44,264 bases of DNA. It comes from Myxococcales bacterium (GTDB lineage: Bacteria; Myxococcota; Myxococcia; Myxococcales; Myxococcaceae). The position numbers and the translations under genes are program-made. Below, in pieces: positions 1 to 8,551 of this stretch; the stretch's first letter is position 1, and each line of letters starts with the position of its first letter. The DNA lies in the NCBI GenBank assembly GCA_030681895.1, contig JAUXRI010000290.1:1-44264 (forward strand). The letters run 5' to 3'. Below the pieces are notes generated by a model. It had not been told where the DNA came from. It ran no database searches and saw nothing but the letters and a program-made list of their open reading frames with translations.

Positions 1-1043
1 AGGACAAGCACCGAGTGCCCATCGGGGAACACGTACTCGTCGACCTGCGGTTTGATGTTCACCCGCTGCACGTCGGAGAGCTTGTTGAGCCCCGCCATGT
101 CGATCTCGTTGTCGAAGTGGCCGATGTTCCCGACGATCGCCTTGTCCTTCATCTTCGCCATGTGGTGGACCGTGATGACGTCGAGGTTTCCGCTCGCGGT
201 GATGAAGACGTCGGCGGTCGCGACGACGTCCTCGATCGTCTTCACCTCGTAGCCCTGCATGGCGGCCTGGAGGGCGCAGATCGGGTCGACCTCGGCCACG
301 ATCACGCGGGCCCCCTGGCCCCGGAGGCTCTGGGCGCAGCCCTTGCCGACGTCGCCGTAGCCGGCCACGAAGGCGACCTTGCCACCGATCATCACGTCGG
401 TGGCCCGGTTGAGGCCGTCGATGAGGCTGTGGCGGCAGCCGTAGAGGTTGTCGAACTTCGACTTGGTGACCGAGTCGTTGACGTTGATGGCGGGAACCTT
501 CAGCTCGCCCTTCTTCGCCATCTCGTACAGGCGGTGCACGCCGGTGGTGGTCTCTTCCGAGAGCCCCCTGACCGCGTCGGGGCCCGTCAGCAGCTGGGGG
601 TACTTCTGGTGAATCCAGATGGTGAGGTCGCCGCCATCGTCGAGCAGCATGTTGGGGCCCTTGCCGTCCTTGAAGCCGAAGATCTGCTGGTCGAGGCACC
701 AGTCGTACTCCTCGAGCGTCTCGCCTTTCCAGGCGAACACGGGCACGCCGGCCTTCGCGATGGCGGCGGCGGCGTGGTCGGTCGTCGAGAAGATGTTGCA
801 CGACGTCCAGGTGACTTCGGCGCCGAGCGAGACGAGCGTCTCGATGAGCACCGCGGTCTCGATGGTCATGTGCAGGCAGCCAGCGATGCGGGCGCCCTTG
901 AGCGGGTGCTTGCCGGCGTACTGGGCGCGCAGCGACATGAGGCCGGGCATTTCCTTCTCGGCCATCAGGATCTCTTTGCGGCCCCACTCGGCGAGCTTGA
1001 GGTCTTTGACTTTGTACGCGGGGAACGTGGCTTTCTGGTCCAT
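1..1043 (-). CDS. ahcY: Adenosylhomocysteinase, C-terminus cut by window edge
   Basis: Splits S-adenosylhomocysteine into adenosine and homocysteine in the cytoplasm, relieving product inhibition of methyltransferases. About 347 of the family's usual 430-480 residues are visible; the rest lies outside the window. Seen: the N-terminal substrate region with HMTIETAVL (near residue 58) and SCNIFSTTDH, then the NAD-binding loop AGYGDVGKG near residue 226. The ATG has AGGAGAG about five bases upstream, a strong ribosome site. The SahR-like regulator ends only 59 bases upstream on the same strand, so the two are probably one transcript. No SAH riboswitch consensus is visible in that gap. Identity is secure. 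Confidence 0.97.
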   Translation of the reverse strand, partial: MDQKATFPAYKVKDLKLAEWGRKEILMAEKEMPGLMSLRAQYAGKHPLKGARIAGCLHMTIETAVLIETLVSLGAEVTWTSCNIFSTTDHAAAAIAKAGVPVFAWKGETLEEYDWCLDQQIFGFKDGKGPNMLLDDGGDLTIWIHQKYPQLLTGPDAVRGLSEETTTGVHRLYEMAKKGELKVPAINVNDSVTKSKFDNLYGCRHSLIDGLNRATDVMIGGKVAFVAGYGDVGKGCAQSLRGQGARVIVAEVDPICALQAAMQGYEVKTIEDVVATADVFITASGNLDVITVHHMAKMKDKAIVGNIGHFDNEIDMAGLNKLSDVQRVNIKPQVDEYVFPDGHSVLV

Positions 1044-1102
1044 GGCTTCTCTCCTGGTGTTGAGGGAACTGCGGTTTCGTCACTTCGGGGTTGAACTGCT
1101 CG

Positions 1103-2095
1103 TCAGGTGGGCCGCTGCGCCACCCACGCGTGCCAGGTCAGCGACGCGTCGGGGCCATCGGGGTGGAAGGCGGCGGGAATGGGGAAGGATGAGAGGACGG
1201 AGAGCTGCGCCTCGACCAGCAAGCGGCGCACTTCGGCGTCGGGGAAGCCGAGCCACACGTCTCCCTGTTCGCGCATCGAGTCGAGCTCGTGCGGCAGGTA
1301 GTCGAGGACGACGAGGTGGCCACCGCGCTTGAGCAGCCGCGCGAGGGAGCGCACTGCCGAGGCAGGCCGTGACGCGTGGTGCAGGGAGCGGCCGGCGAAG
1401 ACGAGATCGGCTCCGCCCGCGGCGTCGATGCGCTCGACGAGGGCGGTGTCGTCGTAGCTGCCTTCGAAGAGCGAGACGTGGTGGAAGCCGCGCGCTTCGA
1501 CGCGCTGGGCGACGCGAGCGAGCTGCGCGCGGCTGCGGTCGACGGCGATGATGCGCTGGTAGAGCGGCGCCAGCACGTCGAGCACGAGGCCGTCACCGGT
1601 GCCGACGTCGATGGCGAGCTGCCGGCCCGGCATCAGCGGAGCGAGCGCCGCGAGGTGGGCGAGGTGCTCCGGCATGGTGGGCGTCGAGGACGCGCGCTCG
1701 GTGGCGGGCGCGACGTCGAAGTGTTCGACGCCGCGCGCTTCGCGGGCCGCGATGACGCCGGGCATGCGCGAGAGGCTGCCGTCAGCGAGGCAGAGGCGAC
1801 GGCCTTCGGCGACCGCGTCTTGCACCACGAGGTCGTTCATCACGTCGCCAGCGCGTAGGAAGGTGCGGGTGCCGTCACGGCGCGCTTCGAGCAGGCCCAC
1901 GTCGCGCAGCGGAGCCACCTTGCGGCTCACCTGCGGCTGGCTGTCGTCGAGCAGCGTCGCGAGCTCAGAGACCGAGAGCTCTTCTTCGGCGCACAGCGCG
2001 AGCACCTGCAGACGGCCCGGCTCGGCGAAGAGCTTGAAGAGCTCGACGCGCGGCATCGCACGGGAAGAAGTCGAGGTGGAGGCCTGCAGCGACAT
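1103..2095 (-). CDS. sahR: ArsR-type regulator fused to SAM-methyltransferase-like domain (SahR-like)
   Basis: 330 residues. Residues 17-95 form an ArsR winged helix (LFAEPGRLQVLALC, then SQPQVSRKVAPL as recognition region). Residues 145-290 form a class I methyltransferase-like fold with the SAM motif DVGTGDG and a later DYLPHELDSMREQGDVW stretch. This two-domain layout is that of SahR, a proteobacterial repressor that senses S-adenosylhomocysteine and controls ahcY and methionine-cycle genes. Position directly upstream of ahcY supports that role. An alternative start is Met14 (MPRVELF) at 2056. No metal-binding CxC motif typical of ArsR/SmtB is seen in the helix region, which fits a small-molecule sensor. 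The symbol is assigned from architecture and neighbour, not from an alignment. Confidence 0.82.
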   Translation of the reverse strand: MSLQASTSTSSRAMPRVELFKLFAEPGRLQVLALCAEEELSVSELATLLDDSQPQVSRKVAPLRDVGLLEARRDGTRTFLRAGDVMNDLVVQDAVAEGRRLCLADGSLSRMPGVIAAREARGVEHFDVAPATERASSTPTMPEHLAHLAALAPLMPGRQLAIDVGTGDGLVLDVLAPLYQRIIAVDRSRAQLARVAQRVEARGFHHVSLFEGSYDDTALVERIDAAGGADLVFAGRSLHHASRPASAVRSLARLLKRGGHLVVLDYLPHELDSMREQGDVWLGFPDAEVRRLLVEAQLSVLSSFPIPAAFHPDGPDASLTWHAWVAQRPT

Positions 2096-2109
2096 GGATG
2101 ACGCCGTAG

Positions 2110-2128
2110 ATATGCGTCCATGCGCATG
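2110..2128. promoter_or_regulatory. Candidate operator of the SahR-like regulator
   Basis: The 10-base palindrome CATGCGCATG (2119-2128) sits 24 bases before the regulator's start. Its CGCAT half also pairs with ATGCG at 2112-2116. It lies between the regulator and the divergent lipoprotein-like gene, a natural place for autoregulation. Assignment is by position only. Confidence 0.35.
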
Positions 2129-2172
2129 AATGCAAGCCGACGTGCTTGATGGACGTAACCGACTGTAATCGT

Positions 2173-2178
2173 TATCGT
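2173..2178 (+). promoter_or_regulatory. Candidate -10 hexamer (leaderless start)
   Basis: TATCGT lies six bases before the ATG at 2185, the spacing expected if transcription begins at the start codon. Several other genes in the window show the same arrangement. No convincing -35 box is visible. Confidence 0.35.
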
Positions 2179-2184
2179 CGACGC

Positions 2185-2613
2185 ATGCGCCGACTCGTCC
2201 TGTGCCTCCTCGCTGGTCTCGGCTGCGTGCGGGCGGTGCCTGTTCCCTGGGCTCTTCAATCCGGCTCGAGGCCGGTTGATGTCTGTGACGGTGGCACCAT
2301 CAACGCTGCCGAGCCTGAGGGTGGGTCTGGCGGCGCGGGTTCGGACGTGGTGCTGAGCCCGCTCGACGACCGGGACGCGAAGCTGTGCCTCGCACTGATG
2401 AAGGTCGAACCAGCGTTCAGGTACGTCGACTGGGATCGTTTCGACTTCACCTATTCGTTTTCAACCGATGGCTCAGGCGGCGTGAAATCGATCTGCGCAG
2501 TTTCGGTTCCACCTGCGCCCGAGGTCGCGACCTGTCTGGCCGACAAACTGAGAGCGACTCGATTTCCCGCGAATGAACGGTCCACGTACGTCGTTCACCT
2601 CTTCAACGACTAA
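2185..2613 (+). CDS. Small exported protein with TonB-C-like end
   Basis: 142 residues from ATG 2185; an in-frame ATG at 2146 would add 13 polar residues ahead of the signal peptide and is less likely. MRRLVLCLLAGLGC is a short positive then hydrophobic leader ending in Cys, so it may be a lipoprotein, although the lipobox is weak. The remainder holds a Gly-rich stretch and ends with a pattern (GSGGVKSICAVSV, CLADKLRATRFP) resembling the TonB C-terminal or AgmX/PglI-type fold. Function unknown. It diverges from the SahR-like gene, with the candidate operator between them. Confidence 0.7.
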   Translation: MRRLVLCLLAGLGCVRAVPVPWALQSGSRPVDVCDGGTINAAEPEGGSGGAGSDVVLSPLDDRDAKLCLALMKVEPAFRYVDWDRFDFTYSFSTDGSGGVKSICAVSVPPAPEVATCLADKLRATRFPANERSTYVVHLFND

Positions 2614-2662
2614 GCACGGTCGCTGAATTCGTCATGGCTGCGGAGGCCTGCTCCGGAGACGA

Positions 2663-2699
2663 CGACGCCCCGGCGCTCGTGAAGAGGGCCAGGGCGTCG
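2663..2699. terminator. Inverted repeat between convergent genes
   Basis: CGACGCCC (2663-2670) and GGGCGTCG (2692-2699) are perfect 8-base complements around a 21-base loop, between two convergent genes. A second small stem, CGGAG/CTCCG, lies at 2641-2655. No clear T-run follows, so termination is plausible but not certain. Confidence 0.4.
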
Positions 2700-2718
2700 G
2701 GAACAACGAGGCGCGTGG

Positions 2719-3333
2719 TTACTTCGAGGCCGCCGCCGCGACGGCGATCTTCCCGCGGCCCGACACGTTCACGTCTTCGTTGAACGTGTGCGTGCCTTCC
2801 GAAGTCTTGATCGTGCCGACCAGCTTCATGCTCACCGTGCCGCCAGTGCTGACGAGCGCGTTGACCGAGACCTGCTGCTTCACGTCAGCCTCGAGGAAGT
2901 CGTTGAACGCGCCCTGCACCTCGACGCGGCCCTTGAACGTCTGGTCGACGCTGACGCCGTTCGCGTCGGTAATCACCAGCTGCGTGACCGTGAAGCTGCC
3001 GTTGTAGACGGCGGCCCCGGCCTCGCTCGTGGCGGCGCCGCAGTTGCTGTACTTGATGGTGAACGACTGACTCACTGTCGCGCCCGTTCCACCACCGGTG
3101 TTGACGCTCACCGCGAAGCCCGTGAGCGACGCTTCGCCGCCCTCAGGGCACTTCCACGTCAGGCTGCTCGCGATGTCGAGGGGCGCTGCGGAGCGCATGG
3201 CGCTGGCTGCCGATGCTCCGGACGCGGCGAAGAAGGCCTGCGCGGCGCCTTCCTTCCCGCCACCAATCTTCGCGGTGCCTCCGCAAGCGACGAGTCCAAG
3301 CGTGCTCAGGGCAATCAATGCAATGCGCTTCAT
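2719..3333 (-). CDS. Lipoprotein of unknown family
   Basis: 204 residues from ATG 3333, preceded by GGGGAGACC, a good ribosome site. The open frame extends upstream but only this Met gives a signal peptide: MKRIALIALSTLGLVACGG, with lipobox LVAC. The mature part has one pair of spaced Cys (WKCPEGG and SNCGAA) and then alternating polar/hydrophobic stretches rich in Thr, Val and Gly, suggesting a beta-sandwich. No recognised domain. Probably anchored in the outer membrane and facing the periplasm or surface; no partner is evident. Confidence 0.78.
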   Translation of the reverse strand: MKRIALIALSTLGLVACGGTAKIGGGKEGAAQAFFAASGASAASAMRSAAPLDIASSLTWKCPEGGEASLTGFAVSVNTGGGTGATVSQSFTIKYSNCGAATSEAGAAVYNGSFTVTQLVITDANGVSVDQTFKGRVEVQGAFNDFLEADVKQQVSVNALVSTGGTVSMKLVGTIKTSEGTHTFNEDVNVSGRGKIAVAAAASK

Positions 3334-3474
3334 GTAGTGGTCTCCCCAGACTGATGTGGTGTGGCTGCTTCTTCGTTGCCGGACCAGCACTGGCTGATCC
3401 CCAACCGCAGCCGCGAACCCTAACCGAGCCTGCCGACGGAGCAAACCGCTCGGGTCAGCGCGTTTCGCACAGCG

Positions 3475-4050
3475 TCACTTCAGGACGACGTCCTTCAGCT
3501 CGGCGTTCTTCTCCTTCATCAGCTTGAGCAGGTTGTCCCACCCGCCATCCTTCATGATGGGGCGAATCTGGTCGTCGCGGATGCCCGTCAGCATCGAGTC
3601 GCCGAGCACCGCCACGTCGATCACCTTGTAGCCGGTGGCCTGCTTCACCGTCTCGTACTTCACCTTCAGCTCCTGCTTCTTCAGCGGGTGGTTGATCAGA
3701 ATCATCGAGCCGATGGCCGCGCGATCGCCCGTCACCGTCGGCTCCTCGTAGGTGACGCTGTCGAGGTTCTCGAAGCTCTTGCGGATCTTCGGGAACGCCA
3801 TCTTCCCGAACAGCAGGTGGAACTGCTCGACGAACTCCTTGCGCTGCGCGTCGGTGCCCTTGGCCCAGTCGTCACCGAGCAGGAACTTCCCCTGCTCCTC
3901 ACCGGCGAAGAGCTTGAGCGCGTTCAGGTCTTTTCCGTAGCGCACCGAGTTCACGATGGTCTTCAGCGGCTTCGACACGTCTTCTTTGGGTCCAGCGAAG
4001 GCGGGGAGCGAGACGACAAGCGCGGCGAGGGTGACGAGAGTGCGGTTCAT
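3475..4050 (-). CDS. MlaC/Ttg2D-family periplasmic lipid-transport protein
   Basis: 191 residues with signal peptide MNRTLVTLAALVVSLPAFA, cleaved before GPKED. The body matches the toluene-tolerance Ttg2/MlaC family in length and pattern: an early helix, the EFVEQFHLLF stretch near residue 90, paired central strands and the closing GYKVIDVAVLGDSM stretch. MlaC proteins carry phospholipid between outer- and inner-membrane Mla parts. No mlaA, D, E or F lies nearby, so its partners must be elsewhere or it works differently. The upstream Met (4110) would place a charged, non-signal sequence first and was rejected. The divergent kinase shares the 158-base region upstream. Confidence 0.85.
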   Translation of the reverse strand: MNRTLVTLAALVVSLPAFAGPKEDVSKPLKTIVNSVRYGKDLNALKLFAGEEQGKFLLGDDWAKGTDAQRKEFVEQFHLLFGKMAFPKIRKSFENLDSVTYEEPTVTGDRAAIGSMILINHPLKKQELKVKYETVKQATGYKVIDVAVLGDSMLTGIRDDQIRPIMKDGGWDNLLKLMKEKNAELKDVVLK

Positions 4051-4208
4051 GAGGGCTCCGACGACAAGGTGCGCGCATTCTTCACGTCTGCGCCAACCCC
4101 GCAAGCGCATCGAACCACTCCATCACTTTGATTCGTCGAGCTTTGCCCGGACAGTGTTCAACACGTGAGTCGTTGAGTTGACGAGACAGCGATGGTCTCT
4201 TCCCGGCC

Positions 4209-6011
4209 GTGGCCGACGCGCGGGAGCGATACGTCTTCATCAAGAAGCTCGCCGAAGGCGGCATGGCCGACGTGTTCCTCGCGCGCGACGCGAAGAACGC
4301 TCCGCCCCGCCTCTGCGTGGTGAAGCAGCTGCTGCCGAACCTGCGCTCGAAGAAGGAACACGTCTCGATGTTCCTCGACGAGGCCGACCTCGCCATTCGG
4401 CTGGCCCACCCGAACGTCGTGCGCGCGCTCGACCGCGGGAGCAGCCGCGAAGGGCCCTTCCTGGTGCTCGAGTACCTCGCCGGCTTCGACCTCGACCTGG
4501 TCATCGAGCGCCTCGTCTCGGTCGGCGCGCAGCTGCCGTGGCCGCTCGCGGTCCAGGTCATCATCTCGAGCGCCGAAGGCATGGCCTACGCGCACGCGGT
4601 GAAGGGCGCCGACGGCAAGCCGCTCAACCTCGTGCACCGTGACCTGACGCCCTCGAACATCTTCCTCACCTTCGACGGCGTGGTGAAGGTGCTCGACTTC
4701 GGCATCGCCCGCGCCGAGGAGCGCCGCACCCGCACCAGCACCGGCATGCTCAAGGGCAAGGCCCGCTACCTCGCGCCCGAGCTGATTCAGCAGCTGCCTG
4801 CTGACGGCCGCGTCGACCAGTTTTCGCTCGGCGCTGCGCTCTACGAGAGCCTCGTGCTGCGGCCGTTGTTCACCGGAGACAACGAGCTGGCCGTCATTCA
4901 CGCCATCATGGATGGGCGACGGCCCGTGCTGCGCGAGCAGCGGCCCGATGTGCCGATGGAGGTCGACGAGGTCTTCCGGAAGATGACGTCGACCCTGCGA
5001 GAAGAGCGCTTCAGCTCGATGTCCGAAGTGGCCGCGGCGCTGCGCGCCGTCATGCCCCCGGAGGACCAACGCCCCGCGCTCGCGGCGTTCATTCGCCAAC
5101 ACTTCGGCAACGACTTTCAGGCGCACGCGTCGTTGATGGGCCGGCTCGTCAGCGCGTCGACGTCGGAGCTGAGGTCGTACTTCGAGAAGGGCGTGAACCT
5201 GGTCGCGGCGCTCGACGATCCGTCGCGCATGCAGAAGACCGTCGTCGCCATCGGTCAGTCGATTCCCGCCGAGGCCCGGCGCACCCCGATGGCGCCAACC
5301 GTGCTGCCGGCACCGCTCGAGCTCCCACCCGACGTGCCCACCGACCCCGGCGTCTCCGAGCCCGAAGAGCCGGTGAGCGCGCCGCTGCGGTTGCCTGACG
5401 AAGCCTCCGATGCGCCGCCGGAGCTCCCCGGTCCGAGGAAACGAACGCCCGCGCCCCGGCCGCCGCCGCCCGCCCGGTCGATGTGGCCCTTCGCGATCGC
5501 TGCCGCCATCGTCGCCCTCGGGCTCGGCGGCGTCTGGTGGCGAAAGGGGCGGGTGGTCGCCGTGCCCCGAGGCACGCTCGTCGTCCGGTCGCAGCCGCCC
5601 GGCGCGTCGATTCGGCTCGATGGCATGGCCGTGCAGTTCCGCACGCCCGCCGCCCTCTCGGACCTGCCCGAAGGGCGACACGAGCTCATCCTCGAGCACC
5701 CCGACTCGGTCCCCACGTCGGTCTCCGCGATCGTGATGGGCCGGCAGCAGAACACCCTCGACGTCTCGCTCCCCAGCCGCGAGGGCCAGCTGCTGTTCGC
5801 CGTCTCTCCTCCCGAGGCCGTCGTCACAATCGATGGCCGAGAGGTGGCGCTCGACGGAGGCACGGGCGCATCACCCCCGCTCCCGAAGGGCAACCACGAG
5901 CTCGAGGTGCGGGGCATCGGCTACCGGCCGCGCCTGGAGCGGTTCTCCATCGCCGACGGAGAGCGCAAGGTCATCGAAGTCAGCCTCGTGCCCGACCCGG
6001 CCGCCCGGTGA
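4209..6011 (+). CDS. Ser/Thr protein kinase with transmembrane segment and PEGA repeats
   Basis: 600 residues from a GTG start. The kinase domain (residues 7-285) looks active: Gly-rich loop LAEGGMADVFLA, catalytic Lys39 in VVKQ, HRDLTPSN near residue 145 and DFGIARA near 163, then an APE-type LAPELI. A Pro-rich linker (about 355-420) leads to one membrane helix (WPFAIAAAIVALGLGGVWW). Two PEGA domains follow outside the membrane, marked by GTLVVRSQPPGASIRLDG and QLLFAVSPPEAVVTIDG. PEGA domains are common surface or periplasmic modules in myxobacterial kinases. It diverges from the MlaC-like gene and is followed by metK after 97 bases. Substrate unknown. Confidence 0.93.
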   Translation: MADARERYVFIKKLAEGGMADVFLARDAKNAPPRLCVVKQLLPNLRSKKEHVSMFLDEADLAIRLAHPNVVRALDRGSSREGPFLVLEYLAGFDLDLVIERLVSVGAQLPWPLAVQVIISSAEGMAYAHAVKGADGKPLNLVHRDLTPSNIFLTFDGVVKVLDFGIARAEERRTRTSTGMLKGKARYLAPELIQQLPADGRVDQFSLGAALYESLVLRPLFTGDNELAVIHAIMDGRRPVLREQRPDVPMEVDEVFRKMTSTLREERFSSMSEVAAALRAVMPPEDQRPALAAFIRQHFGNDFQAHASLMGRLVSASTSELRSYFEKGVNLVAALDDPSRMQKTVVAIGQSIPAEARRTPMAPTVLPAPLELPPDVPTDPGVSEPEEPVSAPLRLPDEASDAPPELPGPRKRTPAPRPPPPARSMWPFAIAAAIVALGLGGVWWRKGRVVAVPRGTLVVRSQPPGASIRLDGMAVQFRTPAALSDLPEGRHELILEHPDSVPTSVSAIVMGRQQNTLDVSLPSREGQLLFAVSPPEAVVTIDGREVALDGGTGASPPLPKGNHELEVRGIGYRPRLERFSIADGERKVIEVSLVPDPAAR

Positions 6012-6108
6012 GCTGTTTCGTTGCTGCGCGTTGACCCCTTTGACGCTGCGCGGTAGAGCCCCGCGCGTCGAGAGCATTCCCATTCACCCTCACACGAAGA
6101 CCCTGACC

Positions 6109-7278
6109 ATGCCCAAGGACTACCTCTTCACCTCTGAATCCGTGACCGAAGGCCACCCGGACAAGATCTGTGACCAGATCAGCGACGGCGTCGTCGACGC
6201 GCTCATCGAGAAGGACCCGCACGCCCGCATCGCCGTCGAGACCCTGGTCAAGACCGGCATCGCCATCGTCGCTGGTGAGGTGACGACCACCGCGTGGATC
6301 GACATTCCCCGCATCGTTCGCAACACCATCACGCGCATCGGCTACACCGACTCGGCCATGGGCTACGACGGCCACACCTGTGGCGTCATGGTCGCCATCG
6401 AAGGCCAGTCGCAGGACATCGCCCGCGGCGTCGACGAGGGCTCGAAGAAGGAGCAGGGCGCCGGCGACCAGGGAATGATGTTCGGCTACGCCTGCAACGA
6501 GACCGACGTGCTGATGCCTGCGCCGATCCACTACGCGCACGCGCTCACCAAGAAGCTCGCCGACATTCGCCGCAAGAAGCACGACTGGATTCGCCCTGAC
6601 GGCAAGTCGCAGGTCACCTTCGAGTACAAGAACGGCAAGCCGGTTCGTATCGACGCCGTGGTGCTCTCGACCCAGCACGCCGAAGAGGTGTCGAACAAGA
6701 AGATCAAGGAAGTCATCATGGACGAGGTGATCCGCGCGTCCCTGCCGGCCAAGCTCGTCGACAAGAAGACCAAGTTCTTCATCAACCCGACGGGCCGCTT
6801 CGTCATCGGTGGCCCCATGGGCGACTCGGGCGTCACCGGCCGCAAGATCATCGTCGACACCTACGGCGGCATGGGCCGTCACGGCGGCGGCGCGTTCTCG
6901 GGCAAGGACCCCTCGAAGGTCGACCGCTCGGCTGCGTACATGGGCCGCTACATCGCGAAGAACGTCGTGGCCGCCGGCCTCGCCGACCGCTGCGAAGTGC
7001 AGATCTCGTACGCCATCGGCGTCGCCGACCCCGTCAGCGTGCTCGTCGAGACGTTCGGGACCTCGAAGGTCGATGAGGCCCGCATCGGCGCCGCCGTGCG
7101 CCAGGTGTTCGGCCTCAAGCCGCGCCAGATCATCGAGCACCTCGATCTGCTCAAGCCCATCTACCAGCGCACCGCCGCGTACGGTCACTTCGGCCGCCCG
7201 GAGTTCAGCTGGGAGAAGACGGACAAGAAGGACGCGCTCCGCGACGCCGTGGGAAGCGCGAAGATCAAGGCGGCCTGA
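6109..7278 (+). CDS. metK: S-adenosylmethionine synthetase
   Basis: 389 residues, the normal family length, beginning MPKDYLFTSESVTEG. Makes SAM from methionine and ATP. Diagnostic motifs: EGHPDKICDQISD near the N-terminus, GAGDQGMMFGYACNET, and GGAFSGKDPSKVDRSAAYM. The frame is open far upstream, but the conserved N-terminus fixes the start at 6109. No Shine-Dalgarno is obvious. It may be read from its own promoter in the 97-base gap, where TTGACC (6031) is a possible -35 box. With ahcY and the SahR-like regulator 4-5 kb away, it covers the SAM cycle; no copy of the candidate SahR palindrome is seen upstream. Confidence 0.98.
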   Translation: MPKDYLFTSESVTEGHPDKICDQISDGVVDALIEKDPHARIAVETLVKTGIAIVAGEVTTTAWIDIPRIVRNTITRIGYTDSAMGYDGHTCGVMVAIEGQSQDIARGVDEGSKKEQGAGDQGMMFGYACNETDVLMPAPIHYAHALTKKLADIRRKKHDWIRPDGKSQVTFEYKNGKPVRIDAVVLSTQHAEEVSNKKIKEVIMDEVIRASLPAKLVDKKTKFFINPTGRFVIGGPMGDSGVTGRKIIVDTYGGMGRHGGGAFSGKDPSKVDRSAAYMGRYIAKNVVAAGLADRCEVQISYAIGVADPVSVLVETFGTSKVDEARIGAAVRQVFGLKPRQIIEHLDLLKPIYQRTAAYGHFGRPEFSWEKTDKKDALRDAVGSAKIKAA

Positions 7279-7302
7279 AGCAGCCGTTGATTGATTCGCC
7301 CG

Positions 7303-7337
7303 CAGCCCTTCTCCGATAGACCGGGGAGGGGCTGTTT
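7303..7337 (+). terminator. Rho-independent terminator after metK
   Basis: A 13-base stem (CAGCCCTTCTCCG with CGGGGAGGGGCTG, two or three G-T pairs) closes a 6-base loop ATAGAC and is followed by TTTGCTT. It lies 25 bases after the metK stop. Confidence 0.85.
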
Positions 7338-7369
7338 GCTTGAAGGGCGCTGGGGAAAGGACGTTCCAC

Positions 7370-8551
7370 ATGGCCCGGTCTGCATCGAAGTCGAAGGGCG
7401 CCTCGCTCGCTGCGATGGCGGCGGCGCTCGACACCCGCAAGAGGCCGTTGCCGCCCGACGCGAAGCCGGGGGCTGTCTCTGCCCTGCGCGCCGAGGTGAA
7501 GGCCCGCGGGAAGAAGGACGACGTCTCGCCGGCGTCGCTCGCGCGTGAGGTGAAGAGCCGCGCGGCTGCGCAGTCGGCGGCTGTGAAGAAGACGCCCCCG
7601 CCGTCGAAGTCCGTCGCTGCGTCGAAGTCCGTCGTCGCGTCGAAGTCCGTCGTCGCGTCGAAGCCCGTCATCGCATCGAAGCCCGTCATCGCGTCGAAGC
7701 CTGAGGTCGTCGCGTCGAAGCCCGTCATCGCGTCGAAGCCTTCGGTCATCGCGTCGAGACCCGCGGTCGTCACGCCGAGCCGGCCGCCGGAGCGACGGGC
7801 AGAGCCATCGAGGCCCATGTCGTCGCCGTCGAAGCCAGCGACGTCCGCAGGTGCAGTGATGGGCCCGTCGAAGCCCGGCCCGAGCGGCCGACTCCCGGAG
7901 CGACCTGCCGTGTCCATGCTGGTGAGCCGCCCCGAGCCCAGACCGCTCGCGGCCGCGATGGCTGCCCGGCCCGACGTGACGCTCGGCCGCACCGCGGCGC
8001 TCTCATCGCTCACCAAGTCGCCTTCTGCGCCGGGCAGGACGCCGGTGACCGAGAAGCCGCTGGTCTTGAGCACCGACCCGCGTCGGCGCTACCCGCGCGC
8101 CAGCATCGGGGTGCGCGCGCGCCTCTCGCTCGCGGACGACCCATCACGGGTCTTCGAAGCGACGCTCCCGACGGTGAACATCAGCGTCGGAGGCATGTTC
8201 CTCGAGTCGAGCTTCTTCCTGAAGATGGGCACGCGGCTGCTGGTCGAGCTCAAGTTGCCGCCGAAGGGCCGCGAGGTGCACGTGAAGGCCGACGTGGTTC
8301 GCGTCGAGACCAACGGCAGCGACCAGTCGGGCTTCGCGCTGCGCTTCACCGAGTACCTCGACGGCAGTGAGGTGGTGCTCGCGACGCACTTCCTCTCGCC
8401 CGTCTTGCGCGAGTTCATCACCGCGTACGCGAAGAAGCACCGCTTCGAGGCAGGCGCCGAGTACATCGCGCACACTGCCGACGTGCTCGCCGCGTGGGAG
8501 CTCAAGAAGGCCGAGCTCGGCGGCGACGTGTGGAGTCTCACCTCGTTGTGA
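7370..8551 (+). CDS. PilZ-domain protein with a repetitive linker
   Basis: 393 residues from ATG 7370, chosen because AAAGGA lies eight bases before it; an in-frame Met at 7340 lacks a site. The first 75 residues are Ala/Lys-rich. Next come nine imperfect units of S-K-(S/P)-V-(V/I)-A, then a Pro/Ser-rich linker. The PilZ domain (about 240-345) has the c-di-GMP signature: RRRYPR (RxxxR) and NISVGG (N-x-S-x-x-G), followed by the expected beta-barrel strands. It should bind c-di-GMP. The C-terminal 50 residues form a helical tail. The uppP start overlaps its stop codon, so the two genes are translationally coupled. Confidence 0.88.
   Translation: MARSASKSKGASLAAMAAALDTRKRPLPPDAKPGAVSALRAEVKARGKKDDVSPASLAREVKSRAAAQSAAVKKTPPPSKSVAASKSVVASKSVVASKPVIASKPVIASKPEVVASKPVIASKPSVIASRPAVVTPSRPPERRAEPSRPMSSPSKPATSAGAVMGPSKPGPSGRLPERPAVSMLVSRPEPRPLAAAMAARPDVTLGRTAALSSLTKSPSAPGRTPVTEKPLVLSTDPRRRYPRASIGVRARLSLADDPSRVFEATLPTVNISVGGMFLESSFFLKMGTRLLVELKLPPKGREVHVKADVVRVETNGSDQSGFALRFTEYLDGSEVVLATHFLSPVLREFITAYAKKHRFEAGAEYIAHTADVLAAWELKKAELGGDVWSLTSL
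7604..7758 (+). repeat. In-frame 18-base tandem repeats inside the PilZ gene
   Basis: Nine imperfect copies of an 18-base unit close to GTCGTCGCGTCGAAGTCC, two of them lengthened by one codon. They encode SK(S/P)V(V/I)A units. The high nucleotide identity of neighbouring copies suggests recent slippage and possible length variation between strains. Confidence 0.85.

Noticed and set aside
1044..1102. SAH or SAM riboswitch upstream of ahcY or metK
   Set aside because: The ahcY gap is only 59 bases and the metK gap 97 bases, and neither shows the conserved riboswitch core. The SahR-like protein gives a better explanation of control.
4158..5699. Long minus-strand frame over the PEGA kinase
   Set aside because: It is antisense to a kinase with complete catalytic motifs, and its composition is that of a shadow frame.
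7604..7758. CRISPR-like repeats
   Set aside because: The repeats are contiguous, 18 bases long, without spacers, and keep the reading frame of the PilZ protein.
5980..8073. A 697-codon open frame on the minus strand over metK and the PilZ gene
   Set aside because: It is antisense to metK, whose protein is unmistakable. The repeated DAMTGFDA stretch is only the complement of the PilZ linker repeats.
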